A stretch of DNA of 64,000 nucleotides from Promethearchaeota archaeon (GTDB lineage: Archaea > Asgardarchaeota > Lokiarchaeia > Sigyniarchaeales > SOKP01): contig JALGVJ010000010.1 of NCBI GenBank assembly GCA_029838195.1, forward strand, positions 1-64,000, written 5' to 3'. The notes beneath the pieces were generated by a model, which saw only the letters and a list, made by a program, of their open reading frames with translations, made no database searches and was not told where the DNA came from. The position numbers and the translations under genes were made by a program. Shown piece after piece: positions 1-10,532 of the stretch (positions within the stretch are counted from its first letter, which is position 1; each line of letters opens with the position of its first letter).

Positions 1-392
1 ATTTTTCGATACATTAATATATAATAGATCGTTATGTTTTTTCAACTTTTTAGTGGTTTTGTCGCCAATCTTAGAGCTGGAGCGTGGTAACTGAGATTAA
101 TTTGCTACCTCATATTTTTTTTATACTCGTGTTCATGATTAAGGATTTATTAGATATAAAAAGTGATATTTTCTTTAAATTTATATGAAAAATGTTGATT
201 TTGAATCCAAACAAGATCAAGTCTTAGATTATTGAAGGCCCCTAAAAATAGGGATAAATATATATTCACGATTTTTAATGTATTTCTTGCAAGAAATTTT
301 TATTATAAAATTAAAAATATTTTTATAGATTCACATCAAAATAATCTTTTGTAAGAATCGATTCCTCTATAAAAAGGGATAGAGCGGAAGAA

Positions 393-3335
393 GTGAATTC
401 ATTAATTTTAAATACTAAAGAGATTAAGGAATTAATCAAATTTGGCAAGCATGCAGAGGCCGCTGAAAAATTATTTTCAATATTAGAGGAAACTAAAAAT
501 TATCAGAATAAAGATCTCTTATATGCCGCATTATCTCTCTTAAATTTAATCAGCGATAAATCACCATCTATTTCTTTACGAGCGGCTAAAACTGTTCAAT
601 ATTTTATTAATGACATTAATTCATGGATAAGATTAGTTAGCTTGGAAATATTGTATCAAATTTCTAAATATCGTCCAAATTTACTTATTGATCTGATAGA
701 CAAGATTAGAGCCCGCATGTATGATAGAGATGTTCCGGTTCGGCGATTAGCGGTAAAAATAATGGGATCTTTAATCTTATCATTACACATTGACATTAAT
801 GATTTACGAATTCTAATTGAAGAATATACGGAGAAATTATTAGACAATGATTGGAAAGTAAAATTACAAGCGATCAAGACCATTAAAACCATTTTAAATG
901 AAGATTATACGAAAATCCCTGATCTAGAACCTCTTTTATCCATCGTGATAATCAATCTAAGAGATGAAGATGAAGATGTGGCGAGAGCTTCTGCAGAATT
1001 GTTAAAATTAATTGGAACTTATTTCCTTTCTAAAGAAAAAATTTTGCACGTGCTTTTAAACTTGTTATATAATGAAGAAACAGAGGTTAAAGAACACGTT
1101 ATTAAGTTATTTGGGGAGATCGGGAAGGAAAAATCTTCTGAAATCATTCCTTTCATTCCAAAATTGATCAACTTATTAAAAGAGCCGGAATATTCGCTTC
1201 AAATGAGAGCCATAGAAGCCCTCGTGGATATTGGGAAAAATAATTTTGATCAAATATGGTCTAATTTGATTAATTCATTAGATTTGGGAGATCAAGAATT
1301 TCGAAATAATCTCATAAATACCTTGTATCACTTATGCGAAACTAATTTAGATAAGATACTTCCTCGCATATTTGAGGAAATAGAGAATCCCTCAGAAAAT
1401 ATTCGAAAATCCATTTCTCTCGTGTTAAAACGATTATTTGATGAGCATCCAACCGAAATCAATACCGAAATTGCGAAAATATTTTATAAATTAGAATCTA
1501 AATTTTGGAGGAAACGACAAGAAGCCATTCATTTACTTTTAAACTTGTTTTTCATTCTCAAGGATGAGAAATTGGCTATATGGATTTTGATCGAATTCAA
1601 TGAAGCCTTAAAAAAAGAAAAAGATTATGATGTAAAAAAAGAAATTATTAATTGTATGGAAAAAATTACTGCATCATTTAAAGATATCCCCCAAAAATTA
1701 GAAGAAATTTATACTCAAATTGCTCTCTTAAAAGAAGGAATAAAGAGATTTCAGCGAATGCCCGCTCAATTTCGAGAACGCTTGAGTTTTTACGTAAATA
1801 AATTCAAGTTTAATAAGACGGAAATTCAGTTGAAGAGAATGCATGATCATATCATGAAAAGAATCAAGGTGTTCGATGAAAACGTGAAAAAATTTGAGTA
1901 TAAATATCTGAGCATTGATTTATTTGAGGAATGGGAAGAAACCAGAGTACAAATTATTGAAGAATTGAATATCATTAGGGAATTTATTTCTGACATGTGT
2001 GAAGTAAAAAAAAAAGAATTCCTTACTGAATTACAAGATAAAATCGCTTTCTTGGAAAAAAAAATTGAAGTGCTTAGAGTAAAATTCGACCATGTAAAGA
2101 ATTATAAATTTCGATTAAATTTATACATGGCATTAACGGAAACAGAATTGGAAAATGATTTGGAAGAAAAATTAACCTTGATGATGGATATTAGAAAGCA
2201 TTTATTCAATCTCGATGGAGATATCAGAGAATTATTGATTCAAAATCTAGAATTTAGTGATATCTTTAATGATTTAATAAAAAAATGGATTGAGCTCAAG
2301 ATTGAAATTCAAAAATATCTTTCCGAGTTTGAACGACAAATAAAAACCATGAAACATAAAGTGCTCACCCATTATCTTAAATTAAAAAATAAACCCCATG
2401 TGTTAGGGGAAAATAAAATTAATGGCTTGGATAAAGAATTAACTCTCCAAATACTTCAAGGCCATTTTCAATCAGTGATTTCTCAAGCAATTAATGAAGT
2501 TAAAAAGTTTAATGAAAACCATAAAGGTCTGAAAGTTAAATTGAATTTTTTAATAAAAAAGAGGGAATATGTTCAAGTAAAAAAATTGATTGAATTAAAT
2601 TCTACTCAAATTCAAAATTTCATTCAAGAAATAGATGCTAGAATTGATGAAATTATTGGAAAAGACGAGATTTTTGAAAAAAGCAACGGGTTTACCTTAT
2701 TCATTCGTCCTTATCTTATTCGATGGAATAAATGGAAGGATAAATTATTATCCAAATCGAAAAAATTCATGGAAATGAGCATGGAAAGATTATATTTGAG
2801 TCAAATCAAGTATTATTTAAACATTATCAATCCTATCGACCTAGAATTTTTATCCTCTTATATAGGATTACAACCAGGCCATATGAAAAAATTAATTATC
2901 GCTTTCATCAATAATGGCAAATTGAATGCCAAAATTATAAAAAATTCTCTTTATTCCCAAGAAATCAATAATGATTTTCTTGAATCGAAACCCATCACGC
3001 TACAAAAACAATTAAAAAAAGTGGGAGATGAGATACAAGGCTACTTTAAATTAATGAATCCTTCCTCTCTCGTTTATCAAGATATACAAGTCATGCTTCA
3101 AATTCCTTCAATTTTAAAACTTAAAAAAGAAATCAGCTATCCTAAAATCTTTTATTTGAATGATCTAAAACAAGGAAAGAGTTTTGAATTTAATTATGTT
3201 TTTCTCATGGATAAAGAATCGAAAAAAACTCTTACTACCATGGACTCACAAGAAATCATTTTAAATATTTATTACAAGGATCCTTTTAATATTAGTCATG
3301 AAAAATCCGAAAAAATCTCTATCCTCATTCCGTGA
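393..3335 (+). CDS. HEAT-repeat protein with long C-terminal coiled-coil region (GTG start)
   Basis: 980 aa ORF; N-terminal repeated helical units (e.g. DRDVPVRRLAVKIMGSL, DEDEDVARASAELLKLIG), then K/E-rich coiled-coil. Confidence 0.75.
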   Translation: MNSLILNTKEIKELIKFGKHAEAAEKLFSILEETKNYQNKDLLYAALSLLNLISDKSPSISLRAAKTVQYFINDINSWIRLVSLEILYQISKYRPNLLIDLIDKIRARMYDRDVPVRRLAVKIMGSLILSLHIDINDLRILIEEYTEKLLDNDWKVKLQAIKTIKTILNEDYTKIPDLEPLLSIVIINLRDEDEDVARASAELLKLIGTYFLSKEKILHVLLNLLYNEETEVKEHVIKLFGEIGKEKSSEIIPFIPKLINLLKEPEYSLQMRAIEALVDIGKNNFDQIWSNLINSLDLGDQEFRNNLINTLYHLCETNLDKILPRIFEEIENPSENIRKSISLVLKRLFDEHPTEINTEIAKIFYKLESKFWRKRQEAIHLLLNLFFILKDEKLAIWILIEFNEALKKEKDYDVKKEIINCMEKITASFKDIPQKLEEIYTQIALLKEGIKRFQRMPAQFRERLSFYVNKFKFNKTEIQLKRMHDHIMKRIKVFDENVKKFEYKYLSIDLFEEWEETRVQIIEELNIIREFISDMCEVKKKEFLTELQDKIAFLEKKIEVLRVKFDHVKNYKFRLNLYMALTETELENDLEEKLTLMMDIRKHLFNLDGDIRELLIQNLEFSDIFNDLIKKWIELKIEIQKYLSEFERQIKTMKHKVLTHYLKLKNKPHVLGENKINGLDKELTLQILQGHFQSVISQAINEVKKFNENHKGLKVKLNFLIKKREYVQVKKLIELNSTQIQNFIQEIDARIDEIIGKDEIFEKSNGFTLFIRPYLIRWNKWKDKLLSKSKKFMEMSMERLYLSQIKYYLNIINPIDLEFLSSYIGLQPGHMKKLIIAFINNGKLNAKIIKNSLYSQEINNDFLESKPITLQKQLKKVGDEIQGYFKLMNPSSLVYQDIQVMLQIPSILKLKKEISYPKIFYLNDLKQGKSFEFNYVFLMDKESKKTLTTMDSQEIILNIYYKDPFNISHEKSEKISILIP

Positions 3336-3473
3336 CTTAAAATAATGCGCATTAATAAGAAATAAATGAAAAAACTTTACCCCAAAGTGGATTGTAAACT
3401 CAAGGAATTTAATCATCATCAAAAAAATAAAAGGAAATTAGAAGCGATGTAAAAAAATTACTTTAAATATTTT

Positions 3474-3698
3474 TTATTTTATTGATATACCCCATTCCAC
3501 GCAATATTTTGCTGATATGGGATTACTTGCTTCACAATGAGGATAATATTTTATACACCAAGGATTACATAATTTTTAACTGAGGGTATAAGATATTTCT
3601 CAGGTGGTTGAGTTTCTTTCGGATAACTATACCTTTGAAGTTCAATATAAATACTTGCTAGTTTTATTGCTTTTGCTTTTTCATAAAATTAATTATTT
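3474..3698 (-). pseudogene. Relic of a small cysteine-rich (zinc-binding) protein, frameshifted
   Basis: Minus strand reads FYEKAKAIKLASIYIELQRYSYPKETQPPEKYLIPSVKNY in one frame and continues KLCNPWCIKYYPHCEASNPISAKYCVEWGISIK* in another. Confidence 0.4.
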
Positions 3699-3973
3699 TT
3701 TACTCCATGTTAATTCATTTAAATTAATTTGATCTATCGAGCCCTTCGATAATACCTAACGAAAGCCTTAATAAATACTCGGCATTATTTTCATTACAAT
3801 TAATTTAAATTTTATCGATAAATTTAAAATGAATATACGCACGGAAACAAGGTTATTCATGGGAATCGAGATTAATAGAGTCAAGAATATGGGAATTGAG
3901 AATAACGAGAAAATAAAATTTTAAAAAAATTATAAATAATTGTTTAAATATTAATTAAAAAATGAGGTGCAAA

Positions 3974-4996
3974 ATGGAAGAAAAATATAGACTAACCCAA
4001 CAAGTAAAAATTCACGGATGAAGCTGTAAACTTGGTCAAAAGAATCTTCAAGATTTATTGAATAAAGTAAAATTGGATGCAAATGCCGAAGACTCTGCTG
4101 TCATTCCCGTTCCAAACTCAGAATTAGTTTTGGTCAAAAATATTGATATACTTACACCAATCGTTGATGAACCAGAAATCATGGGCCAAATCGCAGCATG
4201 TAACGTTACTAACGATATTTTTGCGATGAATGTACCAGAAATTTCAGGCATGTTAGTATTTCTTGCGATTCAAACAAATACTCCGGAGGAAATTGCAGAA
4301 GGGTTATTAAAAGGAGTAAAGACTTTCTTGGAAACTAAAATTAACTCTAAAATTGTGGGAGGGCATACAATTTACTGCGAATGGCCATTAATAGGAGGAG
4401 AAGCCTCCGGGTTTGTTCACGAAAAGGCGATTATCCCTAAAGGTGGAGTAAAAAGAGGAGATCAATTAATTTTAACAAAACCCATGGGCATTCAAGCCAT
4501 CACTGCGGCCTATAGACTCCAAAAAGAGTTTCCCGAAATGCTAGAAAATTATTCTCTAAAAGAACTACAAAATTCAATAGATTTAGCCATTAGCCTCATG
4601 ACTACTTCCAATCAAGGAGTTGTTAAAGCCATTCATTCATTCGAGGATTTTTCTTTCATTCATGCCATGACTGATATTACGGGTTTTGGATTGGCGGGAC
4701 ACGTACGTGAAATGCTTCAAGATTCCCCCCTTTCAGCTACTATCTACACGATTCCTTCTATAAAACTTGCAAAAGAATTATCCAATGAATTCGGCTATGC
4801 TTTTGATGAATGCTTGTGTCATGAAACTGCTGGAGGCATGATAATGGCTGTTGATCCTTCTAAAGCGGAAGAATTTAGCGAAAAGTTAAAGAAAAAAGGT
4901 ATCTCTAATTGGAACGTAGGTGAAATTGATAAAATAAAAGCCGGAGTCGTGCGCATTTCTGAACATGCTGAAAATATAGAAATTTCTAAATATTAA
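3974..4996 (+). CDS. selD: Selenide, water dikinase (selenophosphate synthetase), selenocysteine-containing through in-frame TGA at 4019-4021
   Basis: ATG at 3974 gives MEEKYRLTQQVKIHG-U-SCKLGQKNLQDLLNKVKLDANAEDS..., in frame with the track ORF 4058-4996; TGA falls at the catalytic Cys/Sec site; body has SelD features (GGHTI, MTDITGFGLAGH). Confidence 0.9.
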
Positions 4997-5063
4997 AGAT
5001 GCCTTTGATATAAACTTTAAATTTTAGAGTTTATGGAGGATTCCACTCGCAAGGTGGCATCTT
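4996..5063 (+). promoter_or_regulatory. SECIS-like element in selD 3' region
   Basis: AAGATGCC (4996-5003) pairs perfectly with GGCATCTT (5056-5063); inner perfect stem ATAAACT/AGTTTAT with A-rich loop, flanked by TGA on the 5' side and GGA on the 3' side. Confidence 0.75.
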
Positions 5064-5157
5064 AATTCGTGCTTTTCTATTAATTTTGAATCTTTCACTT
5101 TTTATTTAAATTTCACGTATTAAATTAATCTAAATCAAACACGTTATTGACCATCAT

Positions 5158-5949
5158 TTAATATTCTTTCAGCTTACCATTAAGCTCCAAGACAATCTTT
5201 TTCATTTTTTCAATAACTTCATCAACTAATTGTTCGCCGTTTTCCACATTAAAACACGTTATAGAAAGCTCAACCTCAATAGATAATCCTACCTTTGGAT
5301 GTGTTTTAATCCAGAGTTGTGGATACTCCTTTTCTAACCTCGTGACATGAGGAGCAATCTGGGATTCTCCAATACCCATGAATATGAAGCCTTTTTGAAT
5401 GAATTGCTCCTTTTTTTCTTTAAGCATGGGGAGGATGGAATTCTTAAACATGGCTTTCATTTCCATTGGAACTCCGGGAAGACAGAAGATTTGCGTTTTT
5501 CCAACTTTCAATTTCACACCAGGCGCTGTTCCCCTGATATTTTTTAAAGGAATGCTTCCCCTTGGAAGATATGCCATTTTCTCTCTTTCGGGAGTCATTC
5601 CTTGGAGTTTCAAGATACCTTGCTTATAAGCATTTTCATATGCTTTTTCAATGCTTCTACGTGCTTCTAAGTTTAATATTAATTTTCGATTTAACGCTTT
5701 TGCAACACCTTTTAAAGTCATATCATCAAAAGTAGGACCCAGCCCGCCTGATATTATTAGCACATCTGGTTGCCTCTCTAAAATACTGCGCAAAGTACTT
5801 GATATGTCATCCAAATCATCTCCTATTGTTGTAATTCTACGCACGTGATGTCCATGTTTCGTTATTCTTTTAGCCATCCAATTGGAATTCGTGTCTTGAG
5901 TTTTACCGATTAAGATTTCGTTTCCAATGATGAGCAGTTCAACATTCAT
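5158..5949 (-). CDS. CinA/MoaB-like molybdopterin-binding domain protein
   Basis: MNVELLIIGNEILIGKTQDTNSNWMAKRI..., SGGLGPTFDDMTLKGVAKAL, FCLPGVPMEMKAMF. Confidence 0.85.
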   Translation of the reverse strand: MNVELLIIGNEILIGKTQDTNSNWMAKRITKHGHHVRRITTIGDDLDDISSTLRSILERQPDVLIISGGLGPTFDDMTLKGVAKALNRKLILNLEARRSIEKAYENAYKQGILKLQGMTPEREKMAYLPRGSIPLKNIRGTAPGVKLKVGKTQIFCLPGVPMEMKAMFKNSILPMLKEKKEQFIQKGFIFMGIGESQIAPHVTRLEKEYPQLWIKTHPKVGLSIEVELSITCFNVENGEQLVDEVIEKMKKIVLELNGKLKEY

Positions 5950-6523
5950 TTTTAAAAAACAGAAGGCTAAATTTTTAAAAGTTAATAATTAAAATCTTCT
6001 TTTTATCTTTAATTTTATAAGTTTACTTCAAGATGGATAATAAAACATTTGAAGTTCATTGCATGATAAACTATTTTAACTCTCAATGAGATTTCTTCAT
6101 TCTTTTGATAAAAAAAGCCTATTTTGGTGCTATTTTGCATCTAGATCCGGCGTTGTTCTCTTTTATAAAAAAAAGTCTCCTCCTTCCTTTATCATCATCG
6201 AGTATTTTTCATTTTTAAGATATATTTTTTAAAAGAGAGAAGCATGTTAAAACGGGGTTTAAGCAATGGAAAAAAATATGGCGAGAACGTGCAATTAAAA
6301 AATATCTCGCATATGAAAAGCAACGTAAATCCTGAAATCATTATTTTGCGTGTGAATATTAATCGAGAAACAAGGTTCATGGTCCAATATTGAACAATGA
6401 GATTCTCCAAAAATTCTTATATGTATTATAATGTTTTATCACAAAGGCTCTTATGGAAAACTGAATTAGATCTTTTTATAATACAATTTTAACAAGCAAA
6501 TAAATTAAGGATGGGATAAGATC

Positions 6524-7207
6524 ATGAAAATTGTTATTTTTGCTCCTCATCCGGATGACGAAATTTATGGATGTGGAGGGAGTATTTTGAAATGGATGGA
6601 AGAAGATCATGATTTAGAAATTATCTATGTTACAGATAACCGCGTTCTCATCTCGTGGGGGAGAGCTAATAATCAATTAATAGAAGAAGAGGCAAAGGAT
6701 TTTATTAATTTGACTGAAGAAGAAGTTGCTCAGATAGCATTAAAAGAAGCGGAAGATGCAGCGAAAGCTTTTGGTTTTAAAAAGGATAAAGTTCATCTCT
6801 TTAAATTTCATGATCAAGAAGCCATGAATAATGTAGAGAAAGGCATGGAATTAGCCAAACCCATAATTAAAGATGCAGCTAGAATTGTCTTACCAAGTAA
6901 TAATAATAATCACGTGGATCACCAAGCAACTCACTTAATTGCTAAGAATGCTGCGAAAGAGCTGAACCTGACCATGACAGAATTTTATGTATATGCGATT
7001 TATAACGTGCTAAAAGCTCCCAGGGAAAAGCAAGTTAAGATTAATATTGTCCCATATCGCGATAAACTTTACGAAATAATGAAGAATTATAAGACTCAAT
7101 TGTGTTTAAAAGATACGAGAGTGGGCTGGGAGACCCTAAAGAGGAAACGTAGCGAAAGGTTTGGTGTTTTTCATTTCGAAGACATGAATCAGTATTATAA
7201 TTTTTAA
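6524..7207 (+). CDS. PIG-L/LmbE family deacetylase
   Basis: N-terminal MKIVIFAPHPDDEIYGCGGSI; NNNNHVDHQATH. Confidence 0.9.
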   Translation: MKIVIFAPHPDDEIYGCGGSILKWMEEDHDLEIIYVTDNRVLISWGRANNQLIEEEAKDFINLTEEEVAQIALKEAEDAAKAFGFKKDKVHLFKFHDQEAMNNVEKGMELAKPIIKDAARIVLPSNNNNHVDHQATHLIAKNAAKELNLTMTEFYVYAIYNVLKAPREKQVKINIVPYRDKLYEIMKNYKTQLCLKDTRVGWETLKRKRSERFGVFHFEDMNQYYNF

Positions 7208-7941
7208 TTTAATTCAGTACCACAATTTTTACACGTTTTTGAGCCCGGAGGGTTTCTATGACCGCAAGCAAAACATACTACCTCGCCCGTTTCAGTTTTT
7301 TCATCTAATTCAATTTTTACTTCTCCGACTGTAGGTTCTGATGAGGTGGTTCCCTTTTTTTCTGTTTTTTGAGGCTTTAAAAGCTCTGTTTCATCACTTT
7401 TTTTGATTAATTTTTCAATATACGCCGCATCATGGGGAGTAACGATTTTAAACTCTTTTGGAGCTTCAATTTCTTTAAAACCATTTGGGATCTTTTTGCT
7501 TTCAGATCCTTCCATTTGGACTGATGGGTGTTCATTTTTGGTTTGAGCCTCCTTTTTAATACTTGGTTGATTCGAATCAAGAAAATCATGGTTAACTTCC
7601 ATTTCTTGTTTAACCTCTTTTTCTGAAGCAGATAGCTCGTCAATCTCTTCAATGAGTGGTGTTTCTTTGGATCCTATTGATATTTCTTCTTCTGGAATGG
7701 GCATGGAAGCCGCCGTGGCCTTTAATTTTAAATCTTTTACATGATCAATGATTTGTTCGGTTTTTTTAATTAACATGGCTTTAAATTTAAACTCAATATC
7801 ACTCCGTTTTGAGGCTTGCAATGCCAATTCTGAGATTTCTAACCATCGCTTTATGGCGTCTTGCAATTCTCCATGATTCTCAAGTCTTTTAGCCGTTGCT
7901 ATTTTATCTTTAAGGATTTTATTAAATCGTGCTACATCCAT
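7204..7941 (-). CDS. Uncharacterised protein with C-terminal zinc ribbon
   Basis: VCFACGHRNPPGSKTCKNCGTELN at C-terminus; helical N-terminus, acidic linker. Confidence 0.6.
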   Translation of the reverse strand: MDVARFNKILKDKIATAKRLENHGELQDAIKRWLEISELALQASKRSDIEFKFKAMLIKKTEQIIDHVKDLKLKATAASMPIPEEEISIGSKETPLIEEIDELSASEKEVKQEMEVNHDFLDSNQPSIKKEAQTKNEHPSVQMEGSESKKIPNGFKEIEAPKEFKIVTPHDAAYIEKLIKKSDETELLKPQKTEKKGTTSSEPTVGEVKIELDEKTETGEVVCFACGHRNPPGSKTCKNCGTELN

Positions 7942-8126
7942 TCTTGAAGTATCCTCATTTAATTTTGATCCAATTAAGAAGAAAAAGAAATTTCATCTAT
8001 TAATTTCTATGTGTTCAAAACCATTTTATTAAATTTTTAGAAGAAAATTATTTTAGGAGAGAATTTTTAAATTAATCGGGTTTTTATCAAGCTTCTTTCT
8101 TTAATTCAGATACATTTTTTTCCATA

Positions 8127-8264
8127 ACTATAGACGATTACAGCCATATTGATGAATTAATCGCTCGATTTGAATCTCGCCTGGATATTACTATATAATA
8201 ATTTTTTCAAGAAATTGTAAGACGTTATGTGGAATTATTCGATTTTCAACAAAATGAGAAGTAA
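8127..8264 (+). pseudogene. Possible short gene relic
   Basis: Reads TIDDYSHIDELIARFESRLDITI**FFQEIVRRYVELFDFQQNEK*; amphipathic protein-like sequence with tandem TAA TAA inside. Confidence 0.3.
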
Positions 8265-8276
8265 TAAAAAAAAATA

Positions 8277-10160
8277 TTAATATAAATCTTTCAGAGTAAA
8301 TTCTAAACTTAACTCCATTAATGTCTTCTTTAGAGGATATCCCGTTTCTGGATTCCATCCCATTTTTTTACAATATCCCTTGTAATCTCCAACATAATCA
8401 ATCGTGATACCTTTCCATGGCCCTCGTTCAAATGGAGGGTCTCCAATTGATCTGCCTGGTAACTTATTTCTTGCTATAGTGATTCCTTCTCGAATCGTAA
8501 AGGCTTGCCGTAATGTTTGAATTCGCATGCCACATTCAAGTAATTCTTCCATGGATATGTCCCATCCCGTAAGCGCATTTAAGAATTTTAATAAGGGATA
8601 AGATTGGATGTCCCATGAAAACCAACAGATCCCCAAGCTATTTGTTGATTGGGTTAGACACGTTATTCTTTTCATTGCTTCATGCCTGCTACTTGATCCC
8701 ATTTTTTCGAGACCTTTCGGCAAGGTAAATCCTTCATATAAATCTCCATCTTTTACGGGTGATGTGAGGTACCAATCTAAGCTTGCTGCTGTATGGCGTC
8801 CTGGTGTTGGGTCAAAAGAATACGTCATTCCGAGGGAGGGATAAATCTTAGGATCATGCATGGGAAGTTCTTGTCCTAACGAATGAATGGCGTATTTTTC
8901 GCTTCCTTTCCCTATTTTTTGTGAGGCACGTTTAACGCCATCTGCCAAAATATCTCCAATCCCCTCTCTATTAATGATCTTGTTTACCAATTGTATAATT
9001 GCTTCCGAATTTCCCCAGTTGAGTTCAAGCCCATCAGTATCTTCTTTAGTGAGAATCCCTTTTTCATAACATTCAAGAGCAAATGAAATAATTCCTCCGG
9101 TAGAAATGGTATCTATTCCGGCGCGATTGCACGTGTCATTAAGCTTAAAAATGGCCATTAAATCATCATTTAAGAGTAAAGATCCAAACGCAGAACATGT
9201 TTCATATTCCGGCAAGTGCATTTCCGTAATTCCCAGCTCTTCTATTTTCATGATAGCTCCACATTGTATTGGGCACGAAAAGCATCCATAATCCTTAACC
9301 TTGTATTCTTGAATTTTTTCTCCGGAGATTTTTTCCAATTTATTCTCGGGAAAATGATCCTCCGGATTTCCACTCCAATTCTTTATTGGGCTGTCCCCAA
9401 TTTTTCCTGCTGATACTATGTTTGAGGTAGTTCCAAATTCCCTCCATGTTTTGATCCTTGTCTCGTTCCTAATGGCATTAAAGGACTCATGATATTTTTT
9501 TATCAATGCTTTTAACTCGCTTTCTCGAGCAATCGGTATCTTACTTGTTCCTTTTAAAACGAGGGCTTTTAAATTTTTAGAGCCCATGACCGCTCCGAAG
9601 CCAGACCTGCCTGCAGCTCTTCCCAAATCATTAATAATGGCGGATACGAGCGAAAGGTTTTCTCCTGCTGGGCCTATACAAGCAACCCTTACATTTCCGT
9701 GCTTTTTTTTTAATTTTTGTTCCGTTTGCATGCAATCCAATCCCCAAAGTCCAGTCGCGTTTATAATCTCTTTTTGATCGTCTTTAATCAGTATATAGAC
9801 GGGGTTATCTGCTTTTCCTTCAATTAAAATCCCATCATATCCGCATTTTTTAATTTCGGGTCCGAAATATCCTCCCGCATTAGAATCTCCCCACGTTTCC
9901 GTAAGGGGCGATTTTCCCGCCACCATGTAACGTCCCGTAAAAGGAATGGACGTGCCGGTAAAAAGTCCCGGAAAAAAACCAAAAATGACTTCCGGGTCAA
10001 GAGCAGCAATTCTTGCCGGCATCCTTTCATAGATCAGCTTGCAAGCCAAGCCGTATCCTCCAAAATATTGGAGATAATCCGTTTCGGGGATTTCAAGTTC
10101 TTGAATTTCTTTATTGGAGAGATTTATTAACAAAACCTTGCCAAAATACCCTTGCTTCAT
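8277..10160 (-). CDS. Aldehyde ferredoxin oxidoreductase family (tungsten/molybdopterin enzyme)
   Basis: GYFGKVLLINLSNKEIQELEIPETDYLQYFGGYGLACKLIYE; GRYMVAGKSPLTETWGDSNAGGYFGPEIKKCGYDGILIEGKA; CFSCPIQCG. Confidence 0.93.
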   Translation of the reverse strand: MKQGYFGKVLLINLSNKEIQELEIPETDYLQYFGGYGLACKLIYERMPARIAALDPEVIFGFFPGLFTGTSIPFTGRYMVAGKSPLTETWGDSNAGGYFGPEIKKCGYDGILIEGKADNPVYILIKDDQKEIINATGLWGLDCMQTEQKLKKKHGNVRVACIGPAGENLSLVSAIINDLGRAAGRSGFGAVMGSKNLKALVLKGTSKIPIARESELKALIKKYHESFNAIRNETRIKTWREFGTTSNIVSAGKIGDSPIKNWSGNPEDHFPENKLEKISGEKIQEYKVKDYGCFSCPIQCGAIMKIEELGITEMHLPEYETCSAFGSLLLNDDLMAIFKLNDTCNRAGIDTISTGGIISFALECYEKGILTKEDTDGLELNWGNSEAIIQLVNKIINREGIGDILADGVKRASQKIGKGSEKYAIHSLGQELPMHDPKIYPSLGMTYSFDPTPGRHTAASLDWYLTSPVKDGDLYEGFTLPKGLEKMGSSSRHEAMKRITCLTQSTNSLGICWFSWDIQSYPLLKFLNALTGWDISMEELLECGMRIQTLRQAFTIREGITIARNKLPGRSIGDPPFERGPWKGITIDYVGDYKGYCKKMGWNPETGYPLKKTLMELSLEFTLKDLY

Positions 10161-10532
10161 TACACCACTTAACCATGTTGTTGATTGAAAAAAGATATTA
10201 ATGATAGAAAAAAGATATCACTTGTTAAAGCATTTTACATTAAAATAACAAAGTGAATCATGGATTCTTAATAAGACTTAAACATTAAAAATATTAAAAA
10301 TGAGATCATGTCCAATAGTTCTTCTCACGATTTTCCTTCATTTTTTCAGTCTCTTTTAAATTTTAACTTATCTCTCTTATTTTACTTGATACCCGAATAA
10401 TTGAAAATTCCCTCTTTCCAAAAACGGATTAAAATCGCTTTCCACGCGTGAAAAAAAGTCGAACCTTTATATCCCTTCAGAAATTATTAAAAAATGCAAT
10501 TATATAATTAAAAAAAAAAAAGAAATATTATC

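Noticed and set aside
6195-6410. 71-aa minus-strand ORF and a protein-like plus-strand stretch (KTGFKQWKKIWRERAIKKYLAYEKQRKS*)
   Set aside because: Too short and unsupported; could be a relic, but nothing recognisable.
8608-10201. Multiple plus-strand ORFs opposite the AOR gene
   Set aside because: Shadow ORFs of a well-conserved minus-strand gene.
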